Origin: Muscardinus avellanarius
Lineage: Eukaryota; Chordata; Mammalia; Rodentia; Gliridae
Reading direction: 5' to 3'
DNA length: 64,000 nucleotides
Assembly: GCA_963383645.1 (NCBI GenBank)
Contig: OY726559.1
Span: 126,133,721-126,197,720 of the forward strand
The notes beneath the pieces were generated by a model that worked only from the letters and a program-made list of their open reading frames with translations, ran no database searches and had not been told where the DNA came from. Both the position numbers and the translations under genes were made by a program. Below are positions 24,295 to 35,808 of the stretch, one piece after another (position 1 is the stretch's first letter; each line of letters opens with the position of its first letter).

Positions 24295-24650
24295 GCCTCT
24301 GCGTATGCTAATAGTTTTCAGTGCATGGCTTTGAAGACAGAAAGACCCAAGTGCTAAATATTCCACTTGTTAGCTCTGTGATCCTGAGCAAATTATTTAA
24401 TCTCTCCAATTTTCTATTTTCTAATCTGTATACAACATGACAACTACTACTTCACAGGGTTATTATAAGGCTCAAATGCAAAGGAAGAAAGGAAGGAAGA
24501 AAGAAAGAAATCTACCTATATATCCTCTCTCTCTCTCTCTTTCTCTCCCTTCCTCCCTCCCCCCCATCTATTTATATCAATACATACAACTAGTACAATG
24601 ACTGGCAAAGAATGGTAGCCATTATTACTGTTGATATATGAGTTAGTGGC
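24295..24650 (+). repeat. MIR fragment interrupted by a microsatellite
   Basis: MIR core (gttagctctgtgatcctgag, caaattatttaatctctcc) continues to about 24480. It is broken by a GGAA/CT-rich tract (24480-24570) and resumes at about 24590 (acaatgactggcaaagaatg). Confidence 0.65.
24480..24570. repeat. GGAA/GAAA and (CT)n microsatellites
   Basis: Purine-rich run followed by a pyrimidine-rich run. Confidence 0.85.
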
Positions 24651-27600
24651 ATATTTATCTGATCTCTAATAAGTTAATCAAAGTTAATCTCCATCTGCTT
24701 TTCTGAAGCAAGAATTACTGCTTAACCTGGGGATTACCACCAGGTCAGGATGGCAGTGGGCTTCAGCTCACGTTGCACCTTGGGTAGATCTCCAGTGGAT
24801 GCTTGGGTGCTGGCTGAGATGTGTTATGCTGTGATTGACTGTGATGTCTGCCAAGGGTTTGGGTGCAGGCTTGTTGGTTCTAATATTAGAACTGGTAAGC
24901 CTTTTACAGTATCAAAGAGTTGAACATTTATTTTAAAATTAAAAAACAAAGAAAAGTGGAAAGGATGGGCTAAAAGTCACATGGTCTGGGTTCTAATTCT
25001 AGCATCTGCCAAAGGGGGCAGGACATGCTTGCTACCCTCAAGTATGCCACTTTGGTGTAAGGCTTATTTTGAGCTGAAGACAACTGAGAAATAGCAGATG
25101 TAGAAAAGCATCTCCCTCATCTGCCTAAGCACAGGGCATAAATTCGCCTTTGTGAAGGGGCCCTTCCCTCCAACTCAGACCAGGAAGAGGAGACAGCATG
25201 TCACCAGAGATGGGCACTGACTCAATCTGCCAAAGCAAATCTTACTGAAATATCCCTTATTTCTCATTTGTTCTCCCTGAATTAACTTTATCAAAATTCA
25301 CTAGCCCTAGAAGCCCCAAGCTGCTGTCCATTAGCACACAATTTTTCTGTATCATCCTTGGTTAAAATGGTAAATAAACCCGCTGGTCTGAGCCTCTTTG
25401 GGGTTGTTATTATATTTTTGTGAGGCCCTACCATTTGCAAAAGGAATAAATATTTTTCTTTTATTAGTCTGTCTTTTCAGCTTATTTTCCAGGACCTGAG
25501 AATTGAACATAAGAGGGTAGAGGAAAAGGTGTTTTTGTTCTTCCCTAACACTGGGTGAGTGATTTTAATCCAAATGCTTCTGCTCTATAAGGTCATTTTA
25601 AAATTCAAATTCTGATTTTCCAACATTGATTTTAAAAATTTAAGTAAAGAAACATATAGGACAGAGCCTGGGATACAGGATGGATATTTGTTGACATTAC
25701 TTCAAGGAAAAACGAATGCACAAGGCTGTCATATATAAACAAAGCAAATATTTCCTATCCTCATTCAAAAAGACCAACTCTTCCTATCCACAAGGAATTT
25801 GAAATGAGAATAAAGTTACATTGGGGGGCACTAAAAAAAGAAATCGACCAACATGATTCTCCAAGAAAGACAAGGCTGTTGTGGATATGGTAGCTCTTTA
25901 AAAACCGAGGCGCCATTTAAAAATAGCTGGGATTAATTACAGGACTAATGACCCATTGAAAGGCTTATTTAAATACCAAAGCCAGCACTGAACAATTATG
26001 GAAAATATGGCTTAAAAGGGTTTTAGAGTGCAGAAACCAAGAACATCAGTTGAAACAAAAAACATATTATCTTAGAACACTAGTTACTTTGGTGATAAGC
26101 ATTGGGGATGTGGAACTCTCGGGGGTGTTCTCAGAGTAGCTGAGAGAAGCCCGGGGATGAACAGAAAGACAGGAAGATGCACATACGGTCACCTGCTTGG
26201 AAAAAAAAGGACCTTTATTCAGCATTCACCCAAAGATGGGAGCCCTTCCACAGTCCCCCATTAAGGTATTTTTCCCTGTTCCCCCCGTCGTCTTCCTGAT
26301 GTACCTACCCATCTTTAAAACGTGCTAGAGTATAAAATTAAAATTTCCACAGAGAGGAAAATTTATATTTTAATAAGACTCCGTGGCTCCTTTAGAGCTT
26401 CTGTCTCCAAGAGCTTCCGGCGGGTGGGTCCTCTGCGCCTTGCACCCACACCATCATAGGCAAGGAGGAGGTGATCATCTTCAGCGTGCCCCACTTGCCA
26501 GACAAAAGGAACACCACTGCAGTTTCCTTCTCTGTGTACGAGGATGGCCTTTCGGCTCATCAGTGTCCCGGGAGCACACCAGGTGGCCAGAGCTGGAACA
26601 GTTTCATGACTTCATTCATGCCCATTAATTAAATGCATTATTCTTCTCCTTATTTACTACAGCCCAGATGTGCCTCAGAGTTGCCTCGCTAAGTTAAAAG
26701 TGTAGTGGAATCAAAAGGTTCCAGAGCCCTGAGAGCTCAAGGTGGGAGGCGGCGGTGGAAACGAGGTGCTCTTGACGTATATTGGTTTCAAGGAGCGAAT
26801 ATAAATTTTAGTATAAATTGCTGTTCACAATAACGCTTTTAAACTGGCAATTATTTATACTATACTACTCGAGGAACCCTATAATTATTCTGAAAGCGCT
26901 TGCCAACGTCTACCCTGTTTCATAATTGCCAACACAGCCTTGTTCAGAAGAATTTGTGGCTATGCTAAGATTCTCTTTGGTACTAGGTGACTGCTGGAAA
27001 AGAGCGTGCGATGCTGTGGCAGTCATACAGAAGGGAGCCAGTAAAGTCCATCCAATGAGATGGCCTCGCAGTCACCAGTGAGGAGAGGAGGAAGCTGGTG
27101 GCATAAAGATACTCATACTGCTTGAAAAATTTCTTACTCCTTTTCAAAGAAACACTGTCATCTATTGGACAAGATGACTTTAAGGAAACGTAGAGAACAA
27201 CGCTTTGAGTGCTAGTTATGTGAAAGAATAATAACCCATTTCTTCTTCTTTACTCCTTCCTGCCTAGAAAGATCTTTCCACTTCTAGTTTTACTCCTGAT
27301 ATCTATAAGTGAATCTGGGTATCTGACACATCTCATAACACCCATCAGTCCTGCTTTGACACACTGTCTGCCATTTCTTTCTGATATAGGCATCGCCCCC
27401 ATTTGCACAAGTAGTAGTGCCTCTACTCTCCAACAAGGCTCAGGTGGAAGAGAGATTTCTCATTCTCTGTAGATGCAAAAGCTTTGGGCATATTTGGCAT
27501 TTCAGATGGGTATTTAGAAAAAAAAATGTAACTCATTCTAGATACCTCTCCCTCTTTACTTCAGGATCTCTCTCCTTTAAAGACCCGTCCAATGGACAAG

Positions 27601-29266
27601 GAGTTCTGTGTTGCCTATTCATACCAAAATGAAAACATATAGCCTAAATCTACCCTCAGATTGAAGATGCTGCTGGGATAGTTTCATAAACAGAAACAGG
27701 AAAAGGAATCTGGCCCAAGTGACGACTCATGAATTGACACTATATATTCTCACTTCCCGCCATTTCTACTCTGACCCATTTCTTTTATGAACACACCATG
27801 TAAAAGTAGGGCAGTTATATGAAAGTGAGTTTTGTGTTAAAGCTCAATGTTTTCGGGAAATGTTTTCCCTCCTCTGAGCAACCAGGCTCTTTCCTTATTT
27901 CTCATGCTAACTGTGCAAGTAAAGACATGGACATTGGCTACTCCCACATTCCTAAGGAAGTGGATGTGTGAACGCAGCTGTGGACCACAACCCAAAGCCA
28001 ACACCTCTTGGGATGCAGGAGGTCTAAGCCATCTCATGAACTCACTGGCCACAAATGAGCCCCCAACCCCGACCATGCCTGGGTGTTCACTGATTCTTTT
28101 CCCTCATTTCAGGAGGCCTTGCCTTTAATAAAAAATTTCACCTCCTCCTAAAAGCCTTGGAAAATGAAGACATTTTGCAAATTAAGATAGATGTTTCCCC
28201 TACCCATCATGTATCCAGTCTGTACTTCTTCATCTTCCTTTGTGAATATGCTAGCCTCCATTTTTCCTCCAGGAATTTTTGTTTATCTACTCCAAGTCAA
28301 TGATAAATGACAAGGAGATTTACCAGACCATATATTTCTGCAATAGCACGCCCGTAAGTGCTTGAATGTATTCACTAAATAATGTTAAGAGAGCCAGCTC
28401 CTACCATCTCACTCAATCCCACATCATTGGATATGCCTTTTTCTACCTTTGTTCTAAAAAAACAAATCTTCCTACTACTCATTGGCAGAAATACTTTTTT
28501 TGCTACCTGTATTCCTTTTGCTTCATACTCTCTGGTTGTAGGAAAGCTAAACTTCCAGGTGCCATGAAGAATTTACATTCTCTCTCTATAGTCATACCTA
28601 AAAGTGACCTATTTTCTTAAATTAACATCTAAAAATGCACACAACTAATATGATTGTCTGGAAACTAGACAGTGGGGCTTTGGGCCTCCACAGAAGATAT
28701 GTTAGATAACATTTGTGGTTTGGCCTTCATTTGGAAGCGGAAAAATGAGAAATTAGAGTTGGTTACATGGAAGGAAAGGCCAGGGAAGTAGACGTCCTGC
28801 TTTGGCTAAGTGACTTTGGACTATTATATAATGAGATATGAACCTTTGCTTTGCTTGAGCAACCCCGAATTGACTTTTTCAAACTCTGCGGTGGAAGCTT
28901 CAACACAGGGTATTCTATGGGATGTTTTGATTGCTCTTGTTCACATGGGTCAGGAAAATCTTCCCTTGGGCGTCAGGAGAAACACCCTCCAACCTGGAAT
29001 CAAATATAAGCTGTTTTGAGGGTAGTTCTCTCAAAGAATACAATAAAGTACATCTTCCTAACTTGAGAAACCTTTGTGAACATCATGTGCCTATAATATC
29101 AGCAGAGCAAATAGCAATGGCTCTCAGATGAGTAGAGATTTAGTAAGTAATTTATAAGAGTTGAATTTTCAGATGGCTGAGGATTTATACAAGTAAGTGC
29201 ATAAAAACAAAGGTGGCAGTTATTATATTTTTATGGAACATGTCTAAAATGATATCCTTTTCTTCA
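24651..29266. other. Long repeat-poor intron stretch, including candidate conserved elements
   Basis: About 4.6 kb with almost no nameable interspersed repeats, which stands out against the rest of the intron. It includes two AT-rich, motif-dense patches (25880-26010 and 26765-26960) that look like regulatory conserved DNA. No exon was recognised. Confidence 0.5.
25905..25985. promoter_or_regulatory. Candidate enhancer-like element with MEF2 and homeodomain motifs
   Basis: Contains TTAAAAATAG (25917-25926, MEF2-type), GGATTAATTAC (25929-25940, paired-like homeodomain core) and TTTAAATA. Conservation was not tested. Confidence 0.3.
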
Positions 29267-29267
29267 T

Positions 29268-29269
<2 letters not shown>

Positions 29270-29321
<52 letters not shown>

Positions 29322-29510
29322 GGGGATTGAACCCAGGGGCATTCTACCTATGTCACATCCTCACCATTTTTTTTTTTTTTTTTTTGCAAAAGAGCCTCAC
29401 TTGGTTGCTGAAAGTCTCCCTGTGTTGCTGAGGTTGGCTGTGAACATACAGTCCTCCAGTCTCAGCCTCCCAAGTACTGGATTATAGGCATGAGCCATCG
29501 CGCCCAGCTC
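29270..29510 (-). mobile_element. B1-dID SINE with (TG)n tail
   Basis: TG run (29270-29317, a CA tail on the minus strand), inverted ID (ttactggggattgaacccag), poly-T linker, and inverted B1 with the internal duplication. Confidence 0.9.
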
Positions 29511-30037
29511 TTTTTCTTCTTTGTAGACTATTCTGAATATAGTTTATTCTCCCTTGATGATGAAGTAGCTCTACAACTTATTTAAAGATTTCTTAGAAAC
29601 TCACCAAAAAATATAAATTATTATACATGCTTTGGTGTAATAAAAAATACATTTCTATTTTTTTCTTATTTCTTTTTGTTTATTTTTGTTCTAAAAAGTG
29701 CTTTCCAAAATAGATCCATGTGACATAACCCGGGGCATCCTGTCCCAGTTACACTCTGACTATTTCATTAACCCAGGAATGGAGGGGCCACTGCATTCTT
29801 ATTATGCTGATACTAAATAAATATATTCAAATGGCTCCTTTCTCCTAATGTGGATACTTGGGCAATCTGTCCATATTCCTTTGGCAGCAGCTGCTAAATA
29901 ATTTAATTATCATTTTAAGCTAAAACTTTTTTCCTATTTAAAAATTCTACAGTCTTCTTGAAGCAAATTTAGAAAATACAGAAGAGTGTAAAAAAAAAAA
30001 TAAAACCACATTATCTTCACTCCTGGAGATAACCAAA

Positions 30038-30256
30038 TTTTTTTGTGTGTGTGTGTGGCACTGGGAGTGGAACCCAGAGGCTTTCTACCTCCAGGTTGTA
30101 CTCCCAGCCCTATTTTATATTTTATCTGGAAACAGGGTCTCACTAAGTTGCTGAGAGCCTCACTAAGTAGCTGAGGTTAGCTTCGAACCTGTGCGATCCT
30201 CCTGTCTCAGCCTCCCAAGCACAAGGATTACAAGCGTGCGCCACCATGCCCGGCTT
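30038..30256 (-). mobile_element. B1-dID SINE with target duplication
   Basis: Inverted ID and B1 with the internal duplication. ATAACCAAA occurs at 30029-30037 and 30257-30265. Confidence 0.92.
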
Positions 30257-30683
30257 ATAACCAAAGATTTTAAACCGTACATGTCTGCATGCCCACATCT
30301 GTGTGCACACAGGTTCCGACACATTGATAGTTGAGGTTTTAAAATATAAATGTTTCTACGTATGAGAAGTTTTAACTTGTTATTTTTTAAAATGTTGGGA
30401 AATGCAAATTGATAATAAATCATTGGAACATAATTAAAATTTCAATGAAAAAGTAATGAAACACTTTTTAACTCTGACATCAGTGCAAAACTTCACCGAG
30501 TGCTGAAGATCCAAAGAATTGAGGACATTTTAACCACAAGATGGCTCCCAAGGTTTTTGGACTTCCTTCTATCGTGTAATAGATTCTGGACTGCAAAATA
30601 CCAATACATTTTTCAAAAGGGTCATTAATACAGAGGCGTACAGAGGTGGGAGAAATGCCAATTCAAAACTATATCCATTTATA

Positions 30684-30912
30684 GCCGGGCGTGGTGGCGC
30701 ATGCTTGTAATCCCAGCATTCGGGAGGCTGAGACCGGAGGATCGCGGTTCGCGGACAGCCTCAGCTACTTAGTGAGATTCTCTGCAACTCAGTGAGACCC
30801 TGTTTCAAAGTAAAGAATAAACAATTGGGCAGGGGGTGTAGCTCAGAGGTCAAATGCCCCTGGGTTTCATCCCCAGGCCCACAAAAAGAAAAACACAAAA
30901 CCAAAAAACAAA
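30684..30912 (+). mobile_element. Young B1-dID SINE, target duplication interrupted by an LTR
   Basis: Well-preserved B1 start (gccgggcgtggtggcgcatg), internal duplication, ID unit of the gggcagggggtgtagctcag type and an A-rich tail. Target duplication CTATATCCATTTATA lies at 30669-30683. The downstream copy begins at 30913 but is split by the LTR and completed at 31344-31358. Confidence 0.92.
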
Positions 30913-30916
30913 CTAT

Positions 30917-31343
30917 TGTTATACTCAAAGTCCGGGACCGCAGGGTGACAGACCACACACAATAATGCAAACAAGAAGGGGTTTATTGGGGAACTAGCTT
31001 GAGCTAGGGTCCAAGTCCCTCCAACACAGTGGAGTCTTGACAAGGACCCCGAGTCTTTGTTCCAAGGCAGTTTTACACATTTCAGTCACTCAGACTGTGA
31101 TTTACAAAGGAGTCATCTTTAAACCAAAAGGAATCTTTGCTGCTGTTATCACAAGCAATGGACAGGATACTTGGTGTTTCCCATTTGGTTCGTGCCTCCT
31201 GGGGTTGGTTGGGAGTTTTTCATCCTGACCCAGGTGCCAAAACTGGCACTTAACTGTTAGTTGTATTCCTGAGAAACTGAAACTTAGGCCTAGCGTGTTT
31301 GCTGTATGGATGAAGCCTGTCATGGCCCCACTTTAGTCCTACA
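30917..31343 (-). mobile_element. Solo LTR of an endogenous retrovirus
   Basis: A 427-bp element with TG...CA ends, flanked by a 4-bp duplication CTAT (30913-30916 and 31344-31347). On the minus strand the polyadenylation signal AATAAA lies at 30987-30982. No internal retroviral genes are present, so it is a solo LTR. The 4-bp duplication suggests a gammaretrovirus-like (ERV1) class; the family name is not recognised. Confidence 0.8.
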
Positions 31344-31740
31344 CTATATCCATTTATAAGTTGAAATTCTCCTGACACAGAGTCAGGCTACCAAAGCAAA
31401 ACCAAAATGAGGTAAGTATTTAAATACTGAGTCAAAAGTCCCATCACTGAGACAAACCATAGGTATTTGCTTAGCACCTACTAAGCATAAGATTCTTACT
31501 CTGCAAAGATCAGGTGTGCCAGACAGCTGCCCAGCTTCTCATGCTTCTTTGCCTGACTAGACACCTGGGCAGCTCCCCACATCAAGTTCCAATTCCTGAG
31601 TCTTGCCTGCAGTGTAGTTCTCTTCTAGTGCATGAAGATATGAAAGAGACTTTGGAATTAGAAGGTTTCTCACCTTGCTTCAAATCAAAGTCTACCTTGT
31701 GAGTTCAGTTAGGGAAGTTCCATGAGAAATTTCAGCCCAT

Positions 31741-31992
31741 ATATCCTCTCTCTCTCTCCCACTTCCTCTCTCCCTCTCTCCCCTCCCTTCCTCTTTCCTC
31801 CCCCCCCCTTCTCTCTTTTTCTAGGGATTGAACCCAGGGGCATTCTACCCCTGAGCTATACTCCCAGCCCTTCTTATTTTTCATTTTGAAACATGATCTC
31901 ACTAAATTGATGAGGCTGGCTTCAAGACCGCATTCTTCCTGCCTCAGCCTCCCAGGTACTGGGATTACAGGTATGCACCATCATGCCCGGCT
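31741..31992 (-). mobile_element. B1-dID SINE with CT-rich tail
   Basis: CT/CCCT tract (31741-31818), inverted ID (tagggattgaacccaggggc), linker, and inverted B1 without the internal duplication. Confidence 0.88.
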
Positions 31993-32519
31993 CCCACATG
32001 TACATTTTTACCTATGGTAGTCAAGAATACCTCATACCCCGATTTCTTTGAGCCTCAATGTCCTTAGTTGTTGCATGAGGATCTTACTACTCACCTCACC
32101 TCTTGGTATTCTAAGAACAAACTGAGAGAGTGCAATTCTAGGTAGCTCTTATTCTCATGCCCCAAGGAGTAGATTAGGAAATGGGCTCCCCAGAGTTCCA
32201 AACCATCGCTGTGTGGCTCCATCACAGGCATTGCTGATCGGAGGACACTTTTTAAGTTTACTGTAGTTCATTCTTAGTGGTCATTGGAAAGTTTGTTCCA
32301 ATGCTGAAACTTTGATAGACAGGTAGAGAAGGCCTAATTGTTTTCAAGCAACACTTTTCAGCAGAGTGACACTCAGCATGGAAGAGACATTTTTGCACGC
32401 AGCCTCCTCACTTGAGAGTACTTGTCACTAGGTGTGTCTTCTTTTAACCTATGAATTTTATGTCCAGACAACAGATCTAATGCACATCTTATGATTAACT
32501 GGTATCCAACACGGACATA

Positions 32520-32985
32520 GAGACATGGTCCAGAGGCTCTGGGGTTAGACAGTGCAATTCAAATCCCAGTCCAGCCGTGCGTGGTGGTGTACGCTTGTAA
32601 CCCCAGCATCGGGAGGCTGAGACCAGAGGATTGTGGTTCGCGGACAGCCTCAGCTACTTAGTGAGGCCCTCCGCAATTCACTGAGACCCTGTTTCAAAAT
32701 AAAGAATAAAAAAAAAAGGGCAGGAGGGGGGGTTATCTCAGAGGTCGAATGCCCCTGGATTCCATCCCCAGACCCTTCCACACACAAAAGCCCAGTCCAT
32801 TCTGCTGGGTAACCTTGGGTAAAGCTGTAAGCCCTCTGCTTCTCAGTTCATCTCATCTACAGATGGGGGATGGTCACAGTTTTTACTTGTAGAGTTGGTG
32901 AGTTATGATCATGCTTACTGATCATTTAGTCCAGCACCTGGTATAGAGAAAAGATGCAGTACATGTGAGTGTTGCTTTTATTATG
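32520..32985 (+). repeat. MIR split by a younger B1-dID SINE
   Basis: The left part (32520-32573) carries gctctggggttagacagtgc. The right part (32791-32985) carries gggtaaccttgggtaaagct and ctacagatgggggatgg. The SINE at 32574-32790 lies between them. Confidence 0.7.
32574..32790 (+). mobile_element. Young B1-dID SINE inserted in a MIR
   Basis: B1 with the internal duplication and the gttcgcggacagcctcagct subfamily signature, then ID. Target duplication CCCAGTCCA at 32565-32573 and 32791-32799. Confidence 0.92.
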
Positions 32986-35654
32986 ATTGGCTCCATCTTA
33001 CGCTGATGCTCTTCACGTTTGGCCCAAAGAAGATCTTCCATAGAAGCTGTTTCTACTGGCAGTGAGGACAATTTGGGGTACTGTCATCTACACTCTCTCA
33101 TCTAGTTTCCTCACTTCTGAGGGAGCTGGCTGGGGTTATAGGTACAGGAGAAAGCCACAAAAGGCCATTTCCCTGTGTGCACAGCCTGCTGGGTATATTA
33201 TGTCTGAACTTTTGGTCTTGTTAGGAGAACTCTCCAACCACAAAAGATGGGGGCCTGAGAGGAGTACAGTTCACTGGAGCAAGCTGTCCTCGACTTGAAC
33301 TTTCAACAGACTTGTTATTCAAATACATTTGGGGGACAGGGAATCAGGGATTGAAAGTATGTTTTTTGTGTCAAATAGCAATCATTTTATGAAAATTATA
33401 CAAAATTACTGATATTTAATTCACTATCCTAATAACACTGTGTTAAAATCTACCATCAGGGCAATGGCAGCATCAGTAAGCATTTTTGCTTCACTCATTA
33501 GGGCTTTAAGTTTAATGCCGCAGATAACTATTTACAAACTGCTATGGGCAAGCAGTGACCTCCCTGAGCATTTGCTGAATTTTATCTACTGTATTCCTCC
33601 AGTGTGTGGGCAAAAAAGAGAGAGTGTTCCCAAAACCTCACTCCATATTCCTCCAGCAGAGCTTGGGAGAATACTGGATTCTTTCCACATGGGCCGATTT
33701 CAAGGAACAATAAAAGTTAACAAAGGAAAACCCAGATGGATTTAGATCAAATTGGTGTAGTCCCCAGAATTCTTCCATAAAGGCAAATTCCATAGATAGG
33801 ACACTTACTGTTCTTTTTCAAATTAAATTTAAAAAAGGCACACTCCCTTGCAACCAGAAGCACAAGAATTATTTGCTCAGTGTTGGGTTCAGACAGTGGT
33901 AAAGGTGGCAGGAATCATTTTACAGATGTGACTCACAGTGCGCACATTGTATGTAAGCTATTTTTATATATTCATTAGCAGAGACACTTAGAATCGCTTT
34001 TTGCTGAATAATGAGATAAAGCGAAATTGTCCAATATGTTCACATCTACAGTACATTTCTATTCGGCCTTGAGCCTCAACCAATGTTATTCAACAGCTAA
34101 CTCCACCTCATCTATAATGTATTTTCTTCAGATGGATCTGTTTCGTGTTAAAATTAGTGATGAAGGTACTTTTCCTTAATGGGATAGGCAGCAGGCAACC
34201 TCAGAAGGAATAACCTAATGGGAATAACCTTTCATTATTAGGCATATTACCCACACAGAACTAGGATTATAGTAAAACTCAGTTTGGCTCAAACATATAT
34301 AGTTACCACCTTTTTTTTTTTAAGTTAGGCAATTAGGATGTGGACTGGATTGAGAAAGTCAACATACCTCCCCAAACAACTATATAAACATTTAAGGAAA
34401 ATAAATTGTCCTTGGATTCAAGCCAGGTATTTGATGGATTCATAAATGTCACTTACCTCCTGGCTTGAAAACAGAAAGTTAATTCTGATACAAGTTTCTT
34501 GCCCATCTACCCCCTTGATGTTGGTAAATTGGTAAGTGAGCATTTGGGTAATATGATGCAAAGTTAATGGCTGAGGTCTATAATTAACACACACTCATAT
34601 GCACACTCTAAAAATAGGGTACCGAGAAAGTCTTCCTATTAGGCGATGTGATCAAGAATTAATTGGTTAATGTCTATAGAACCCAACTATATATAAATAC
34701 AATGTATGATTATTATAATTATGGAGGGCACAGCTCAAAATCTACTTCAAGTTCAAAGAATAGTAATTTATACATCTAAGTATAGACGCAAATATTTAAC
34801 TATATAAAAATACTTATTTTAGTGCTATTTCAAATGTTTAAGCGTTACTCATTGCTCAAGTTTTACTTATATTCATGGTGTGTTCAAAGAGAGCCTCGCT
34901 CTGCCTCAGAGAAGGGGAAAGAGAAGAATCTGGCTCAAGATAAGGATGAAAAGTAGGCAGTTGGGTTGGTAAGACTGGATCCCAAAGGGCCTCGAAGTCA
35001 CTTAAAGCTTTTGGAACAGGGAGGAGCCTGTGCAGATCCAAGTTAGAGCTGAGATTTGGTCTGATCTGTCCAATGCTTAGCCACGCAGCCTCAGTAATGA
35101 TAAAGAAACTTACAAAGATGAAACACCTACGGTCCAGTCTTTGAATTTGAATACTTGTCTCTAATAATCAGCATGCCACTTCACGTGAATGTTTAGATTT
35201 CCAGATTCTCTTAATGAGAAACAAAGAAACAAACCAAACTAAATCAAAGACCTGGTTATGGTAGACCAGTTACTTCAAATAGGAGCAGCTGGTCAGAGCC
35301 AAGGGCGGCGGTTCCTCTGCCCAGCCGCTGCGTGTCCAGGTGCCTCCCCACCTGGCACACTCGCTCCACCTGCCGAGGGTGTTGGCCGCTTGGGGTTGTG
35401 CTTTCCCTTTTATGGAATAATTCTCCCATTACACGTGGCATAGCTCTCACTCCTTTTGTTAGTGCATTGTTTCTCTTTTTCTATCCCTCATACCAGTAAG
35501 GTTTCCATGTATGCTTGTACTTAAAAGTGAAGATACTTTTTAATAGAATTTACTTTTACTAAAACTGCAGGTGTCATGTGTAAAGGGCTCATGATGAGCA
35601 TATAGCGAAGAGCATGTTCCGTGGCAACGTCTGTCCACCGCCGCTCTACTGAGG
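32986..35654. other. Unassigned intron sequence
   Basis: AT-rich, few repeats. The GC-richer patch at 35280-35400 has no coding signal that I recognise. Confidence 0.5.
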
Positions 35655-35808
35655 TCTTGTGCCCTGCGTACTGCAGGGTGTGCAGCACCATCCCTGGCCT
35701 CCACCCATTGGATGTTGGAAGCACTCCCCAGTTGTGATAATCAAAATGTCTCTACACATTGATGAATGCTTCCTGATGGTCAAAATCACCCCCAGTTGAG
35801 AACCCTGT
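35655..35808 (-). repeat. MER5A-type hAT DNA transposon fragment
   Basis: Matches the complement of the MER5A pattern (catccctggcctccacccat, aatgtctctacacatt, cccccagttgagaaccctg). The terminal inverted repeat lies at the right end. Confidence 0.75.

Noticed and set aside
26363..26640. Possible processed pseudogene
   Set aside because: Moderately GC-rich with frames of 65-81 codons on both strands, but no similarity that I recognise, no poly-A tail and no flanking duplication.
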